Assembly: GCA_016879935.1 (NCBI GenBank) | Contig: JAACJQ010000269.1 | Location: forward strand, 1-32,548 | DNA from: Archangiaceae bacterium | Lineage (GTDB): Bacteria > Myxococcota > Myxococcia > Myxococcales > Myxococcaceae | Length of the DNA stretch: 32,548 nt | Direction: 5' to 3' | Shown here: one piece after another, positions 7,317 through 15,603 of the stretch | Layout of the letters: each line of letters opens with the position of its first letter | Position numbering within the stretch: the first letter of the stretch is position 1 | The notes under the pieces: generated by a model | Databases searched by the model: none | What the model was told of the DNA's origin: nothing | The model's input: only the letters and a program-made list of their open reading frames with translations | Program-made: the position numbers and the translations under genes

Positions 7317-9349
7317 TTCGCCGCGCCCTCGCTGCCCTGGTGCTCGCTGCGTCGTGCACCAGCTCGACCCCCGTCAGAAAGGCCGACCCCATGCCCGCCG
7401 CTCCCGCCCCGAGCGTGGCTTCGTTGCCCAAGGCCGCGACGCTGCTCTCCAGCGCTCCCGCCGAGTTCACCGCCATGTGCGACGACGCGCTGGCGAGGGC
7501 GAAGTCGAACATCGCGAAGCTCGAGGCGCTCGAGGCCGGTGACGACGAGCAGAAGCTGCACCTCTACGACGAGGCGATGACGGCGCTCTCGAACGCCGGC
7601 GCCCGCAGCGGCCTCGCGCGTGAGGTGCACCCCGACGCGAAGTTCCGCGAAGCCGCCGAGGCGTGCGAGCAGCGCATCGAGGCCCTCAACGTCGACCTCG
7701 CGCAGGACAAGGCGCTGTACGCCGCCCTCTCGACCATCGACGGCAAGGCCTTCGACGCCGTCACCACCTTCTGGCTCTTCAAGACGCTGCGCGAGTTCCG
7801 CCGCGCTGGCGTCGACCGCGACGACGCGACCCGCCAGAAGGTGAAGTCGCTCAACGAAGAGCTCGTGAAGCTGGGCCAGTCGTTCGGCCGCAACATTCGC
7901 GACGACGTGCGCACGGTGAAGGCGAAGCCGGCCGACCTCGCGGGCCTGCCGAAAGACTGGCTCGACGGCCACGCGCCCGGCACCGACGGCCTCGTCAGCG
8001 TCACCACCAACCCGCCCGACTACGTGCCGGTGATGGTGTACGCGAAGAACGCGAAGCTGCGCGAAGAGCTCTGGCGCGCCTACCGCAACCGCGCCTTCCC
8101 GCCGAACGTCGAGGTCTTGAAGACGCTGCTCGCCAAGCGCCACGAGCTCGCCACGCTGCTCGGCTACGCCTCGTGGGCCGACTACGCGCTCGAGACGAAG
8201 ATGGCGAAGACGGGCAAGGCCGCCGCCGAGTTCATCGAGAAGGGCCGAGCCGCCACCGAGTCACGCGCGAAGGCCGACATGGCGGTGCTGCTCGCGCGCA
8301 AACAGAAAGACGTGCCCGGCGCGAAGTCGGTCGAGCCCTGGGAGCAGGACTTCTACGAAGACCGCGTGAAGAACGAGCAGTACGGCCTCGACTCGCAGGC
8401 CCTGCGCACCTACTTCGAGTACGGCAGCGTGAAGCAGGGCGTGATGGACATCACCTCGCGCCTCTTCAGCGTTCGGTACGTGAAGGTGACCGACGCGAAG
8501 GTGTGGCACCAGGACGTCGAGACCTACGACGTCTACGAAGGCGACGCGCTGCTGGGCCGCTTCCACCTCGACATGCACCCGCGCGAGAACAAGTACAAAC
8601 ACGCGGCGCAGTTCGGCCTGACGACGGGCCGCAAGGGCCGCGAGCTGCCCGAGGCCGTGCTCGTCTGCAACTTCCCCAAGCCGGGCGGGCTGCTGCAGCA
8701 CAGCGACGTCGAGACGTTCTTCCACGAGTTCGGCCATCTGTTGCACGAGCTGTTCGCCGGCCGGCAGCAGTGGGGTGGCGTGTCGGGCATTCGCACCGAG
8801 TGGGACTTCGTCGAGGTGCCCTCGATGCTGCTGCAGGAGTGGCCGCTCGACCCGAGCGCGCTCGCCGCCTTCGCCAAGCACCACGAGACCGGCGCGGTGA
8901 TTCCACCCGCGCTCGTCGCGCAGCTGAAGGCCGCGAAGGAGTTCGGCGTGGGCCTCTCGATGCGCCGCCAGTTCTTCCTCTCGGCCGTGTCGCTCGGGTA
9001 CCACGACCGCGCGCCCGGCTTCGACACCTCGGCCGCCCTGAAGGACCTGCAGGCGAAGTTCGAGCCGTTTCGCCGGGAGTACGTCGAGGGCACCCACTTC
9101 GAGCTCGGCTTCGGCCACCTCGATGGCTACTCGGCCGCCTACTACACGTACCAGTGGAGCACCGTCATCGCGAAGGACCTGCTCACCCGCTTCAAGGCGA
9201 AGGGCATGCTCTCGAGCGAGGTGGCGACGGAGTACCGCAAGAAGGTGCTCGAGCCCGGCGGCACGAAAGAGGCCGGCGCGCTGGTGGCCGACTTCCTGGG
9301 GCGGCCGTACCAGTTCGACGCCTTTCAGGCCTGGCTCGACGGAAAGTAG
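7313..9349 (+). CDS. M3-family zinc metallopeptidase (oligopeptidase F/thimet-like) lipoprotein
   Basis: A 678-residue oligopeptidase of the M3 family, which cleaves short peptides. The zinc site is complete: HEFGH (His471, Glu472, His475) and the third ligand Glu501 in the DFVEVPS segment. The conserved GHLDGYSAAYYTYQWS near the C-terminus supplies substrate-binding tyrosines. The N-terminus (MIRRALAALVLAASC) looks like a lipoprotein signal with Cys15, which supports the GTG start at 7313 even though it overlaps the previous stop; a downstream ATG at 7391 would lose it. A lipidated M3 peptidase would act in the periplasm or outer membrane. The family is mostly cytoplasmic, so this location is notable but has parallels in other bacteria. 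Confidence 0.92.
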   Translation: MIRRALAALVLAASCTSSTPVRKADPMPAAPAPSVASLPKAATLLSSAPAEFTAMCDDALARAKSNIAKLEALEAGDDEQKLHLYDEAMTALSNAGARSGLAREVHPDAKFREAAEACEQRIEALNVDLAQDKALYAALSTIDGKAFDAVTTFWLFKTLREFRRAGVDRDDATRQKVKSLNEELVKLGQSFGRNIRDDVRTVKAKPADLAGLPKDWLDGHAPGTDGLVSVTTNPPDYVPVMVYAKNAKLREELWRAYRNRAFPPNVEVLKTLLAKRHELATLLGYASWADYALETKMAKTGKAAAEFIEKGRAATESRAKADMAVLLARKQKDVPGAKSVEPWEQDFYEDRVKNEQYGLDSQALRTYFEYGSVKQGVMDITSRLFSVRYVKVTDAKVWHQDVETYDVYEGDALLGRFHLDMHPRENKYKHAAQFGLTTGRKGRELPEAVLVCNFPKPGGLLQHSDVETFFHEFGHLLHELFAGRQQWGGVSGIRTEWDFVEVPSMLLQEWPLDPSALAAFAKHHETGAVIPPALVAQLKAAKEFGVGLSMRRQFFLSAVSLGYHDRAPGFDTSAALKDLQAKFEPFRREYVEGTHFELGFGHLDGYSAAYYTYQWSTVIAKDLLTRFKAKGMLSSEVATEYRKKVLEPGGTKEAGALVADFLGRPYQFDAFQAWLDGK

Positions 9350-9414
9350 CGAAACGGATCAGCCCGGGCTGCCACCCCTCGTGCGGACCCCCGCGCAGCC
9401 CGAGAGGACATGCC

Positions 9415-10068
9415 ATGGAAGCCCCCAATGACCCCCGGCTCGAGGTGCTGGTCGAACGTCTCGACCGCCTCGAACGACGTCACCGAACCCAACGACGCTG
9501 GCTGCTTGGCGCCGTCGGCGTGGTGGTGATGCTCGCCAGCTCGACGCTGTACGCGCAGGTGGGCTGGGCACCGCCGGGCTTCAACGTCTTCACTGCCGAT
9601 ACCCCAGCGCGTGCGAGCGAGGTGAACGACAACTTTCAGTGGCTCATTCAGAACCCCGGCGCGGCCGTCCTCACCACCACCACGTGCCCGGCCGGCTACA
9701 CGGCGTACCAGGGCGGCGAGTACCTGCGCCTGGGCACGCCCAGCCTCACGCCCGTCGCGAGAACCCTGGCCGCGCCCGCGCACCAGCACCAGGACTTGAG
9801 CGGCCTCTCCATCACCGGCGGCGCGCACACGCACTCGTACAACGACTATTACTGGTTCGACTCGGGCGACACCGATGACTACGGCACGCCCAACGGTGAC
9901 GGCTCGGGGCAGCGGCTCGACGCGGTACGAACCATCGGCAGCTCGGGCGTGCACACGCACACGCCGACGGGCCGGGTCGGTCCCGCCGCGGGCGCCAACG
10001 GTGACGCCAACCTCACCATCACGGGCGAGCTGCAGCACATCACCCTGCGGTTGTGCGTGAAGCAGTGA
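9415..10068 (+). CDS. Membrane-anchored coiled-coil protein with His-rich, tail-fibre-like C-terminal domain
   Basis: A 217-residue protein. Residues 1-33 are charged and probably helical (RLEVLVERLDRLERRHRTQ). One hydrophobic segment follows (WLLGAVGVVVMLASSTLYAQ), acting as an anchor or uncleaved signal. The sequence FTADTPARASEVNDNFQWL resembles a short motif often found in myxobacterial envelope proteins. The C-terminal part is rich in Gly, Asp and Thr with repeated His-x-His pairs (HQHQD, HTHSY, HTHTP), like metal-clamped phage tail-fibre tips. The ATG has a GAGAGGA ribosome site 6 bases upstream, which decides the start against a much longer open frame upstream. The function is unknown; a surface-exposed trimeric fibre is one possibility. 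Confidence 0.75.
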   Translation: MEAPNDPRLEVLVERLDRLERRHRTQRRWLLGAVGVVVMLASSTLYAQVGWAPPGFNVFTADTPARASEVNDNFQWLIQNPGAAVLTTTTCPAGYTAYQGGEYLRLGTPSLTPVARTLAAPAHQHQDLSGLSITGGAHTHSYNDYYWFDSGDTDDYGTPNGDGSGQRLDAVRTIGSSGVHTHTPTGRVGPAAGANGDANLTITGELQHITLRLCVKQ

Positions 10069-10087
10069 GCAGCGGCGTCGTGACTTG

Positions 10088-10099
10088 ATCAGCGCTGAT
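10088..10099. repeat. 12-base perfect palindrome between convergent genes
   Basis: ATCAGCGCTGAT reads the same on both strands and lies between the stops of two converging genes. It lacks a U-tract, so it is not a classical terminator. It could be a protein site or chance. Confidence 0.35.
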
Positions 10100-10171
10100 G
10101 CCGCCGTGAATCAGGTTTCGCTCGCGTTCACCGCTGCCGAGAGCGCACCGGGCATCGGCGTCGACGTGTGC

Positions 10172-10597
10172 TCAGGCCGCTGACGACACTGGAGCGCCGA
10201 TGTTCGCGCGCACGGTGAACGTCGGCTGCGCAGCGATGGCCTTCTTCACCGAGCACTGCTCGACGACGCGCAGCAGCGCCTCTTTGTACTTCTCGGGGAA
10301 CGCGCCCGGCAGCTCGATGTCGAGCGTGACGTCCTTCAGCGTGCCCTGCTCGTCGTAGATGGGGCGCTCGACGATGCGCACGCCCGCCGGGTCGATGCCG
10401 CGCTTGGCGCAGAAGCCCTGCACGAAGATGCCTGCGCACGCGCCGATGGAGGCGAGGAAGAGCTGGAACGGCGAGGGCGCCGTGTCTTCTCCGCCGTTGT
10501 CGAGCGGCTGGTCGGTGTGAACGATGTGATGGCCGAAGGCCGCGTCGACACGGCGGTTTCCGGGCAGGGTGATGATCAGCTCTTTCGCGTCAGCCAT
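10172..10597 (-). CDS. OsmC-family protein
   Basis: A 141-residue OsmC/Ohr superfamily protein. Members reduce organic hydroperoxides or handle reactive sulfur using two cysteines. Cys54 (SIGACAGIFVQGFC) and Cys115 (VEQCSVKKA) sit at the two expected positions; Cys63 is extra. The PSPFQLFLASIGAC stretch is typical of the YhfA/OsmC-like branch rather than true Ohr, so the substrate is uncertain. The ATG lies at 10597, and the gene is 35 bases downstream of the PilZ-receiver gene on the same strand, so the two may be cotranscribed. The 103 bases after its stop, up to the convergent gene, hold only a 12-base palindrome at 10088-10099. Confidence 0.9.
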   Translation of the reverse strand: MADAKELIITLPGNRRVDAAFGHHIVHTDQPLDNGGEDTAPSPFQLFLASIGACAGIFVQGFCAKRGIDPAGVRIVERPIYDEQGTLKDVTLDIELPGAFPEKYKEALLRVVEQCSVKKAIAAQPTFTVRANIGAPVSSAA

Positions 10598-10632
10598 GGT
10601 GACGGTGAGAGGCTGGGCCCGGCCAGAAGGGT

Positions 10633-11604
10633 TCAGGTCTTCAGGTAACGGCCTACGACGTTGAGCAGGTCTCCGAGGGTGAGGGGCTTCGAGAGGTAGT
10701 CGGTGGCGCCCGCCTCGTCGGCGATGACGTGCAGCCGGCCCGCGTCGAGCGCCGACGCGAAGACGACGGGCGTGCCCACGAGCTCGACGTCGGCGCGCAT
10801 CGCCTTGCAGATGTCGACGCCATCCATGCCCGGCATGAGAATGTCGAGCAGCACCAGCGCGGGCCGCGTCTCGCGAATCAGCGCCATCGCCTCGTTGCCG
10901 CCCGACGCCTTCAGCACCTCGAAGCCATGCTTCGACAACGCGCGCGTGAGGAACTCGCGAATGTCGGCGTCGTCGTCGGCGACCAGCAGCTGCTGCCGCG
11001 CTTTCGCGGGCCGTGACGAGAGGCGCTCCATCTGGGCCTTGAGCGCGGCGCTCGCGGCGTCGCTCAGCTCGACGAAGTGAACGCCCGTGTACGAGTCGTG
11101 GTGCTCACGCGTCACCTCGGCGGCGGCCTCGATGCGCTGCCCGTCGTCACAGGAGATGGACAGCTCGACGAACTGGCCGGCCTTCAGCGGCGCGGTCGTC
11201 TCGAGCAGCGCGCCGGTCTCCGACAGGTTCTTCACCTTCACGCCGTGGGGCAGCTCGGGTTTGCGGAGCCGCGCGTCGAGCGAGCACACCTCGCGATGGG
11301 CCGTGCGCCCGGTGATGGCGCGCAGCGGCTCCTCTTCGAGGCCCAGAAAGCGCCGCACCTTCAGCACCTCGGAGTCGTCGAGCCGAACCCACACGCCCTG
11401 CTTGAAGCGCCCGCCTTCGGTGCGGAGCCCGATGACCTCGGCGACGGTGACGAGCAGCACGCCACCGACCGTCAGCTCGAGCGGTACCCGCGAGCCCAGC
11501 TTCGCGATGGTGACGGGCGTCTCGACGAAGACGCGGTCGGTGTGCGCCTTCGCGAGCTCGGCCCAGAGGCGGTACTTGTCGGGAAACTCGAGGCGCAGGC
11601 GCAT
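10633..11604 (-). CDS. PilZ-domain protein with C-terminal receiver domain
   Basis: A 323-residue regulatory protein with three parts. Residues about 1-95 form a domain (EFPDKYRLWAELAKAHTDRV) typical of myxobacterial PilZ proteins. About 100-195 is a PilZ-like domain with the VKNLSETGALLET motif, related to the D/N-x-S-x-x-G signature of cyclic-di-GMP binders. About 205-323 is a receiver with the acidic cluster ADDDADI, phospho-acceptor Asp254 (LLDILMPGMDG) and the SKPL lysine. It has no DNA-binding domain, so output is probably by protein contact. The arginine pair usually needed for cyclic-di-GMP binding is not clearly placed (RTAHR is a candidate), so ligand binding is uncertain. It starts at ATG 11604, followed by osmC on the same strand. 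Confidence 0.88.
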   Translation of the reverse strand: MRLRLEFPDKYRLWAELAKAHTDRVFVETPVTIAKLGSRVPLELTVGGVLLVTVAEVIGLRTEGGRFKQGVWVRLDDSEVLKVRRFLGLEEEPLRAITGRTAHREVCSLDARLRKPELPHGVKVKNLSETGALLETTAPLKAGQFVELSISCDDGQRIEAAAEVTREHHDSYTGVHFVELSDAASAALKAQMERLSSRPAKARQQLLVADDDADIREFLTRALSKHGFEVLKASGGNEAMALIRETRPALVLLDILMPGMDGVDICKAMRADVELVGTPVVFASALDAGRLHVIADEAGATDYLSKPLTLGDLLNVVGRYLKT

Positions 11605-11843
11605 GCAAGGGGGACCCGTGCGATCGCCCGGCGGTCACGAAACCGTGTGCGTCGAGGTCGGCGGCTGTGCGGGACGGCGCAGCGCGGCGAGGGCTGGGCG
11701 TTCGTCACGATGAGAATAGGGTGCGTGGCGGCTGGTGCGACACAGCGCGTGGACCAGCGGGCTTCGGAGCAGCGAACCGCACCCTGTCGCGAGTCGAAGT
11801 CCGCTGCCGCTCCGAGCAGCGAAGCGATTCGTGAGCCGTACCT
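11605..11843. other. Intergenic stretch, upstream region of the PilZ-receiver gene
   Basis: These 239 bases separate two minus-strand genes. No reading frame here looks coding; a 70-codon minus frame overlapping the upstream stop is Arg/Ser-rich and unconvincing. The promoter of the PilZ-receiver gene should lie here. A TATTCT on the minus strand near 11710 is a weak -10 candidate without a clear -35 partner. Confidence 0.4.
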
Positions 11844-12293
11844 TCACCTCAGTCGGAGCATGCCCGGGCGCCGCAGGTCTGCAGTGGTGGCGACGGTGTC
11901 GAGGTACTTCACGAGCTGTCGAATCAGCGGAGTCAGCGCCTTCGCCACGCCTTCGCGTTTCGGCCCGCGGGTGGGCGGCACCTTGAACGAGCCAGGCGCG
12001 CCCTCGACGACATCTTTGAGCTCGAAGTGCACGTCACACTCCGACTCGACTGTCGGCTCTCGCGCAGCGGCTGCGCAGCCGACCCACACCCGAAGGTAGC
12101 CTTCGGGTGGAGACGCTCCGCCGCTCACCGTCACCGAGACGTACACCTGCACGAGCTGGAGCACGCCCCCGTGAACGCGGCGGAAGATCAACCGTTTCCG
12201 GCTGAAGCCGGCGTCTCCCAGCAACGCACCCACGGTCTCGACGATGAAGAGCTCGGCACGACGTGCGAGCGAGAGCGGCTTCGAAGCGGCCAT
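11844..12293 (-). CDS. Small DUF4304-like hypothetical protein
   Basis: A 149-residue protein of unknown function. The order GALLGDAGFSRKRLIFRRVH followed by a GGVLQLVQVYVSVTVSGG strand recalls DUF4304-type proteins (a helix, 'GF-K-K', an aromatic/Arg-rich strand, then a beta-sheet), but this is pattern memory and not a search. The ATG at 12293 is preferred; the open frame extends 80 codons further upstream, but that stretch is low in coding character and overlaps the divergent gene. No signal peptide is present, so it is cytoplasmic. It is divergent from the His-rich gene, sharing an 81-base upstream region. Confidence 0.62.
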   Translation of the reverse strand: MAASKPLSLARRAELFIVETVGALLGDAGFSRKRLIFRRVHGGVLQLVQVYVSVTVSGGASPPEGYLRVWVGCAAAAREPTVESECDVHFELKDVVEGAPGSFKVPPTRGPKREGVAKALTPLIRQLVKYLDTVATTADLRRPGMLRLR

Positions 12294-12374
12294 GGCGTGC
12301 TTGTAGGTCGAATCCGCCAGTGGCCCACGTCCGAAGGGCTGGAAACCCAGCGGGCCCCGAGGGAGAAGGCCGAC

Positions 12375-12671
12375 GTGACGAGGCGAGACCGGCGAGACGC
12401 AGCGTGGCTGGGGCTGGTGCTCCTGGCCTTCGGTCTGCTCATCGCGCCGCTGCTCCACGGCGTCGACCACGGGCATTCGCACTCGCACGGGCCGGCGCAG
12501 AGCCGTCACGGAGCCGGCTCGCTCGAGCACCAATCGCTCGCCTTCTCGTCGCCAGCTGCCATCGTCGAGCCGACCTTCTTCGCCGTCGCGCTGGGCACTC
12601 CTCAGGCCACGTCACGACACGCTGTCGACGTCTCGGCGCGGTGGACGGCGGAGCAACCGCAGGGCCCGTAG
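12375..12671 (+). CDS. Small His-rich membrane protein
   Basis: A 98-residue protein with one hydrophobic segment (AAWLGLVLLAFGLLIAPLLHG) directly followed by the His cluster HGVDHGHSHSHG, then GAGSLEHQSLAFSSPAAIVE. It starts at GTG 12375, with GGGAGAAGG as a ribosome site about 7 bases upstream. The His cluster would face the periplasm and could bind transition metals. It lies 114 bases before a TonB-dependent receptor on the same strand, which suggests a shared uptake function; this is inference. I do not recognise a named family. It could also be a cleaved periplasmic peptide if the hydrophobic segment is a signal. Confidence 0.62.
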   Translation: MTRRDRRDAAWLGLVLLAFGLLIAPLLHGVDHGHSHSHGPAQSRHGAGSLEHQSLAFSSPAAIVEPTFFAVALGTPQATSRHAVDVSARWTAEQPQGP

Positions 12672-12785
12672 CGACCCGAGGTCGTTCCCCTGTCGAACTC
12701 GCAGGCTCACGCGCTCCGTCGGCTGACGGTGCGGCGGTCACGCGTTCGCTGGTCCACGTTCAACCGGTCTCTCCAGAGGTCCGCC

Positions 12786-14939
12786 GTGCGGTGGCTTCGC
12801 TTCATCATCGTGTGCACCTGCGTTCTCGGCGCGACGCCTTCGTTCGCCCACGATGATGATGACGACGAGCAGCTCGTCGACGCGGGAGAACGGCTCGAGC
12901 GCGCGGTGTCAGACGGTGGCGTCGAAGTCGCGCCACGCCCGAGCGCTCCGGCCAGCGCGGCTGATGGCGGAAGCGAGCCGCCGGCAGGTGAGACGACGCC
13001 AGACGAGCGCCCGAGGAGCGGCGACGCCGGAGTCGAACCGAGAAGACGTGAGACGACGGTGCGTTCGAGCCGGCTCTCGCGCAGTGCCTCCGAGGTCACC
13101 ATCACGCAGGACGTGATTCAGGCGGCTCCGCGGACCGGCGCCGTCGACCTGCTGCGGCTCGTGCCCGGCCTCGTCGCGTCGCAGCACTCCGGTGAAGGCA
13201 AGGCGCACCAACTCTTCCTGCGCGGCTTCGACGCAGTGCACGGCCAGGACGTCGAGCTGAACGTCGCCGGCCTGCCGGTGAACGAGGTCTCGCACATTCA
13301 TGCGCTCGGGTACGCCGACGTGAACTGGCTCATCGCCGATGCGGTGCGCGAGGTGAAGGTGACCGAGGGCAGCTACCGCGCGTGGCAGGGAGACTTCGCC
13401 GTCGCCGGCACGGTTCGCTACGAGCTGGGCCTGGAAGAGCAGGGCGTGACGGTCGCGGGCAGCTACGGCTCGTTCGGGCGTGCGCGATTGTTCGCGGGGG
13501 TGCGGCCGTTCGAGTCACCCGAGACGTTCGCCGCTCTCGAGCTGGTGCGAGGCGATGGCTTCGGCCCGCAGCGCGCGTTCGGTCGGGCGTCGGTGCTCGG
13601 GCAGGTCGTCGTTCCGCTCGAGAAGCTCAAGCTGCGCGCGGTCGTCGGCAGCGCGGTGGGGCGCTTCGATTCTCCCGGTGTCGTTCGCGACGATGCGCGC
13701 GCGGGCTTCTTCGACGCGTCCGGCGCTGATCAGGGCGGCTCGTCATCGCGTCATCAACTGCTGCTCGGCGTCGACCTGCTCGGTGACGGCAAGACCTCGT
13801 TCGAAGTCTTCGGCGTGTTGTCCGACCTGCGGCTGAAGAACAACTTCACCGGTTACACCTCGGGGCCCGGTGGCGACGGCCTCGAACAGACGCACCACGA
13901 CGCGCTGCTCGGCGCGCGCGTTGAGCACCACCGCCACCTGCACCTCTTCGGGCAGACGCTCTCGCTCGACCTCGGGCTCGGCGGGCGGCGTGACGGCATC
14001 GAACAATCGCAGCGCCGCTATCGCGAGAACGACGCGACCGTGTTGCCTGCGACCATCGACGCCGACGTGATTCAGAGCGCCGCGAACGCGTGGACCGAGG
14101 TGTCGATGGCTCCCGGGCGCTGGCGCTTCATGCTCGGTGGGCGTGCCGATGCGCTCGGCTTCGAGGTCGTCGACCGGCTCGGCGTTCGTGCGCGCACCGC
14201 GTCGTTCGGCGTGCACTGGGGCCTCAAGGCGGGCGTGGAGCGGCAGCTCGGCGAGCACGTGCGGGCGTACGCGAACTACGGCGATGGCTTTCGGTCTCCG
14301 CAGGCGCGGCAGCTGGCCGATGGTGAGCTCGCTCCCTTCGTGAACGTGCGCGGCGCCGAGGTGGGCACGTCGGTGGAGTTCTCGCGCGTGGTGACGAAGC
14401 TCTCGCTCTTCGGTTCGCACGTGGCGAACGACGCGTTCTTCGACCACACCGTGGGCTCGACCGTCGCGCTCGGGGCGTCACTGCGCGGCGGAGCCTCGCT
14501 CATCGTCACCGCGAAGCCGCTCGAGGGCTGGGTGATCAGCGGCAGCTTCACCGCCGCCACCGCGCGCGTCGTGAAGACGGGAGCGCTGCTGCCGTACTTC
14601 GCGCCCACCGTCGGCCGCCTCGACAGCGGTTACACGCGCCAGCTCGGGCCCTTCACGGCGCACGCGGGAGTTGGGCTCACCTTCCTCGGTCCACGCCCGC
14701 TGCCCTTCGGAGATTTCTCACGCCCCGTCTTCCTCGCCGATGCCCGTGTGTCGCTGCGCTGGCAGGCCGTCGAGCTCGTCTTTGACGTGCAGAACCTGTT
14801 CGACAGCCGCTGGCGTGATGGCGAGTTCACCTATTCCTCGAACTGGGACCCGTCGCGCACCGCGAGCCAGCTGCCGTCGCGTCACTTCACCGCCGGAGCC
14901 CCGCGCTCCCTCTTCGTCACCGTGGAGATGCACCTGTGA
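12786..14939 (+). CDS. TonB-dependent outer-membrane receptor
   Basis: A 717-residue TonB-dependent receptor. A signal peptide (MRWLRFIIVCTCVLGATPSFA) is followed at once by HDDDDDEQ, an acidic, metal-binding-like run, and a low-complexity linker. The plug domain follows (TITQDVIQAAPRTGAVDLLR, LFLRGFDAVHGQDVELNVAG, LPVNEVSHIHALGYADVNWL). The rest is a 22-strand-type beta-barrel ending in an aromatic-poor but barrel-like C-terminus (SLFVTVEMHL). The plug sequence with its VSHIHALGYAD stretch resembles receptors of metal-linked loci. The GTG at 12786 is chosen because AGAGG lies 6 bases upstream and the signal peptide starts there; the open frame extends to 12729. The stop overlaps the next gene (GTGA). 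No clear Fur or Zur box is visible in the upstream 114 bases. Confidence 0.92.
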   Translation: MRWLRFIIVCTCVLGATPSFAHDDDDDEQLVDAGERLERAVSDGGVEVAPRPSAPASAADGGSEPPAGETTPDERPRSGDAGVEPRRRETTVRSSRLSRSASEVTITQDVIQAAPRTGAVDLLRLVPGLVASQHSGEGKAHQLFLRGFDAVHGQDVELNVAGLPVNEVSHIHALGYADVNWLIADAVREVKVTEGSYRAWQGDFAVAGTVRYELGLEEQGVTVAGSYGSFGRARLFAGVRPFESPETFAALELVRGDGFGPQRAFGRASVLGQVVVPLEKLKLRAVVGSAVGRFDSPGVVRDDARAGFFDASGADQGGSSSRHQLLLGVDLLGDGKTSFEVFGVLSDLRLKNNFTGYTSGPGGDGLEQTHHDALLGARVEHHRHLHLFGQTLSLDLGLGGRRDGIEQSQRRYRENDATVLPATIDADVIQSAANAWTEVSMAPGRWRFMLGGRADALGFEVVDRLGVRARTASFGVHWGLKAGVERQLGEHVRAYANYGDGFRSPQARQLADGELAPFVNVRGAEVGTSVEFSRVVTKLSLFGSHVANDAFFDHTVGSTVALGASLRGGASLIVTAKPLEGWVISGSFTAATARVVKTGALLPYFAPTVGRLDSGYTRQLGPFTAHAGVGLTFLGPRPLPFGDFSRPVFLADARVSLRWQAVELVFDVQNLFDSRWRDGEFTYSSNWDPSRTASQLPSRHFTAGAPRSLFVTVEMHL

Positions 14940-15589
14940 GAACACTCCTCTTTTCCTTGTTGCTGGTCGGCTGCGACGTCGCGACCCAGCAGACGCGCCG
15001 TACGTGTCCCGTCGAGGTGGTGGTGACGGCCCCGACGGCGCCGCTCGAGACGGGTTGGACCGTCACCGACCTCACCGGCTCGATGCCGCTCACCGAGGTG
15101 CGCTTCTTCGAAGGCCGAGTGCTCGTCGCCCGGTGGAACCCGATGGAGCTGCTCATCTCGACCGCGCACGCCCACCCCGGGCACTACCAGGCCGGTGCGT
15201 CGATGGCCGAGGTGCTGGTGCCGCTCGAGCTCGACCTCTCGAAGCGCGACGTGCTGCCGTGGGCCGACGCGAACGCGGTCACCGGTTCGTACGGCTCGGC
15301 GAGGCTGGGCTTCGGCACGGTTCGAGTTCGCGGCACTGCGGTGAAGGCTGATCAGACGATTCGTTTCGACACCGGCCCGCTCACGCTCGGCAAGCCGCTC
15401 GAGGGCATTCGTTTCGAACACGAGATGGACACGTCGGGCGGGCGGGTGCGGCTCGAGGTCGACAAACACGGCAGCACCGCTGGCGCCGACGGCGTCATCA
15501 CCTTCGACCCGGCGAGCGTCGCCTTCAACGGCTTCGATCGCGGCGTCACGGATTCTGGAAGTTACCGATTCACCTGGCAGCCCAACTGA
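14936..15589 (+). CDS. Lipoprotein coupled to the TonB receptor, His-rich motif
   Basis: A 217-residue predicted lipoprotein (MRTLLFSLLLVGC, Cys13). The mature part is beta-rich, with a conspicuous STAHAHPGHYQAG stretch containing three closely spaced histidines, and ends in alternating polar/apolar strands (SYRFTWQPN). I do not recognise a family by name. It starts at GTG overlapping the receptor stop, with GGAG 8 bases upstream, so it is translationally coupled. An accessory, perhaps surface-exposed, ligand-capture role for the receptor fits this pairing, and the His motif points to a metal; both are inference. Confidence 0.8.
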   Translation: MRTLLFSLLLVGCDVATQQTRRTCPVEVVVTAPTAPLETGWTVTDLTGSMPLTEVRFFEGRVLVARWNPMELLISTAHAHPGHYQAGASMAEVLVPLELDLSKRDVLPWADANAVTGSYGSARLGFGTVRVRGTAVKADQTIRFDTGPLTLGKPLEGIRFEHEMDTSGGRVRLEVDKHGSTAGADGVITFDPASVAFNGFDRGVTDSGSYRFTWQPN

Positions 15590-15603
15590 GGAACGTTCCC
15601 GTC

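Noticed and set aside
7663..9414. Upstream extension of the His-rich membrane protein in the same frame
   Set aside because: It overlaps the M3 peptidase in another frame, is Arg-rich noise, and a good ribosome site fixes the start at 9415.
10069..10171. Bidirectional terminator between the converging His-rich protein and OsmC genes
   Set aside because: Only a 12-base palindrome and weak GC arms are present, with no T-run on either strand.
11635..11847. A 70-codon minus-strand frame overlapping the stop of the DUF4304-like gene
   Set aside because: It is Arg/Ser-rich with no ribosome site or recognisable motif, so it is treated as intergenic.
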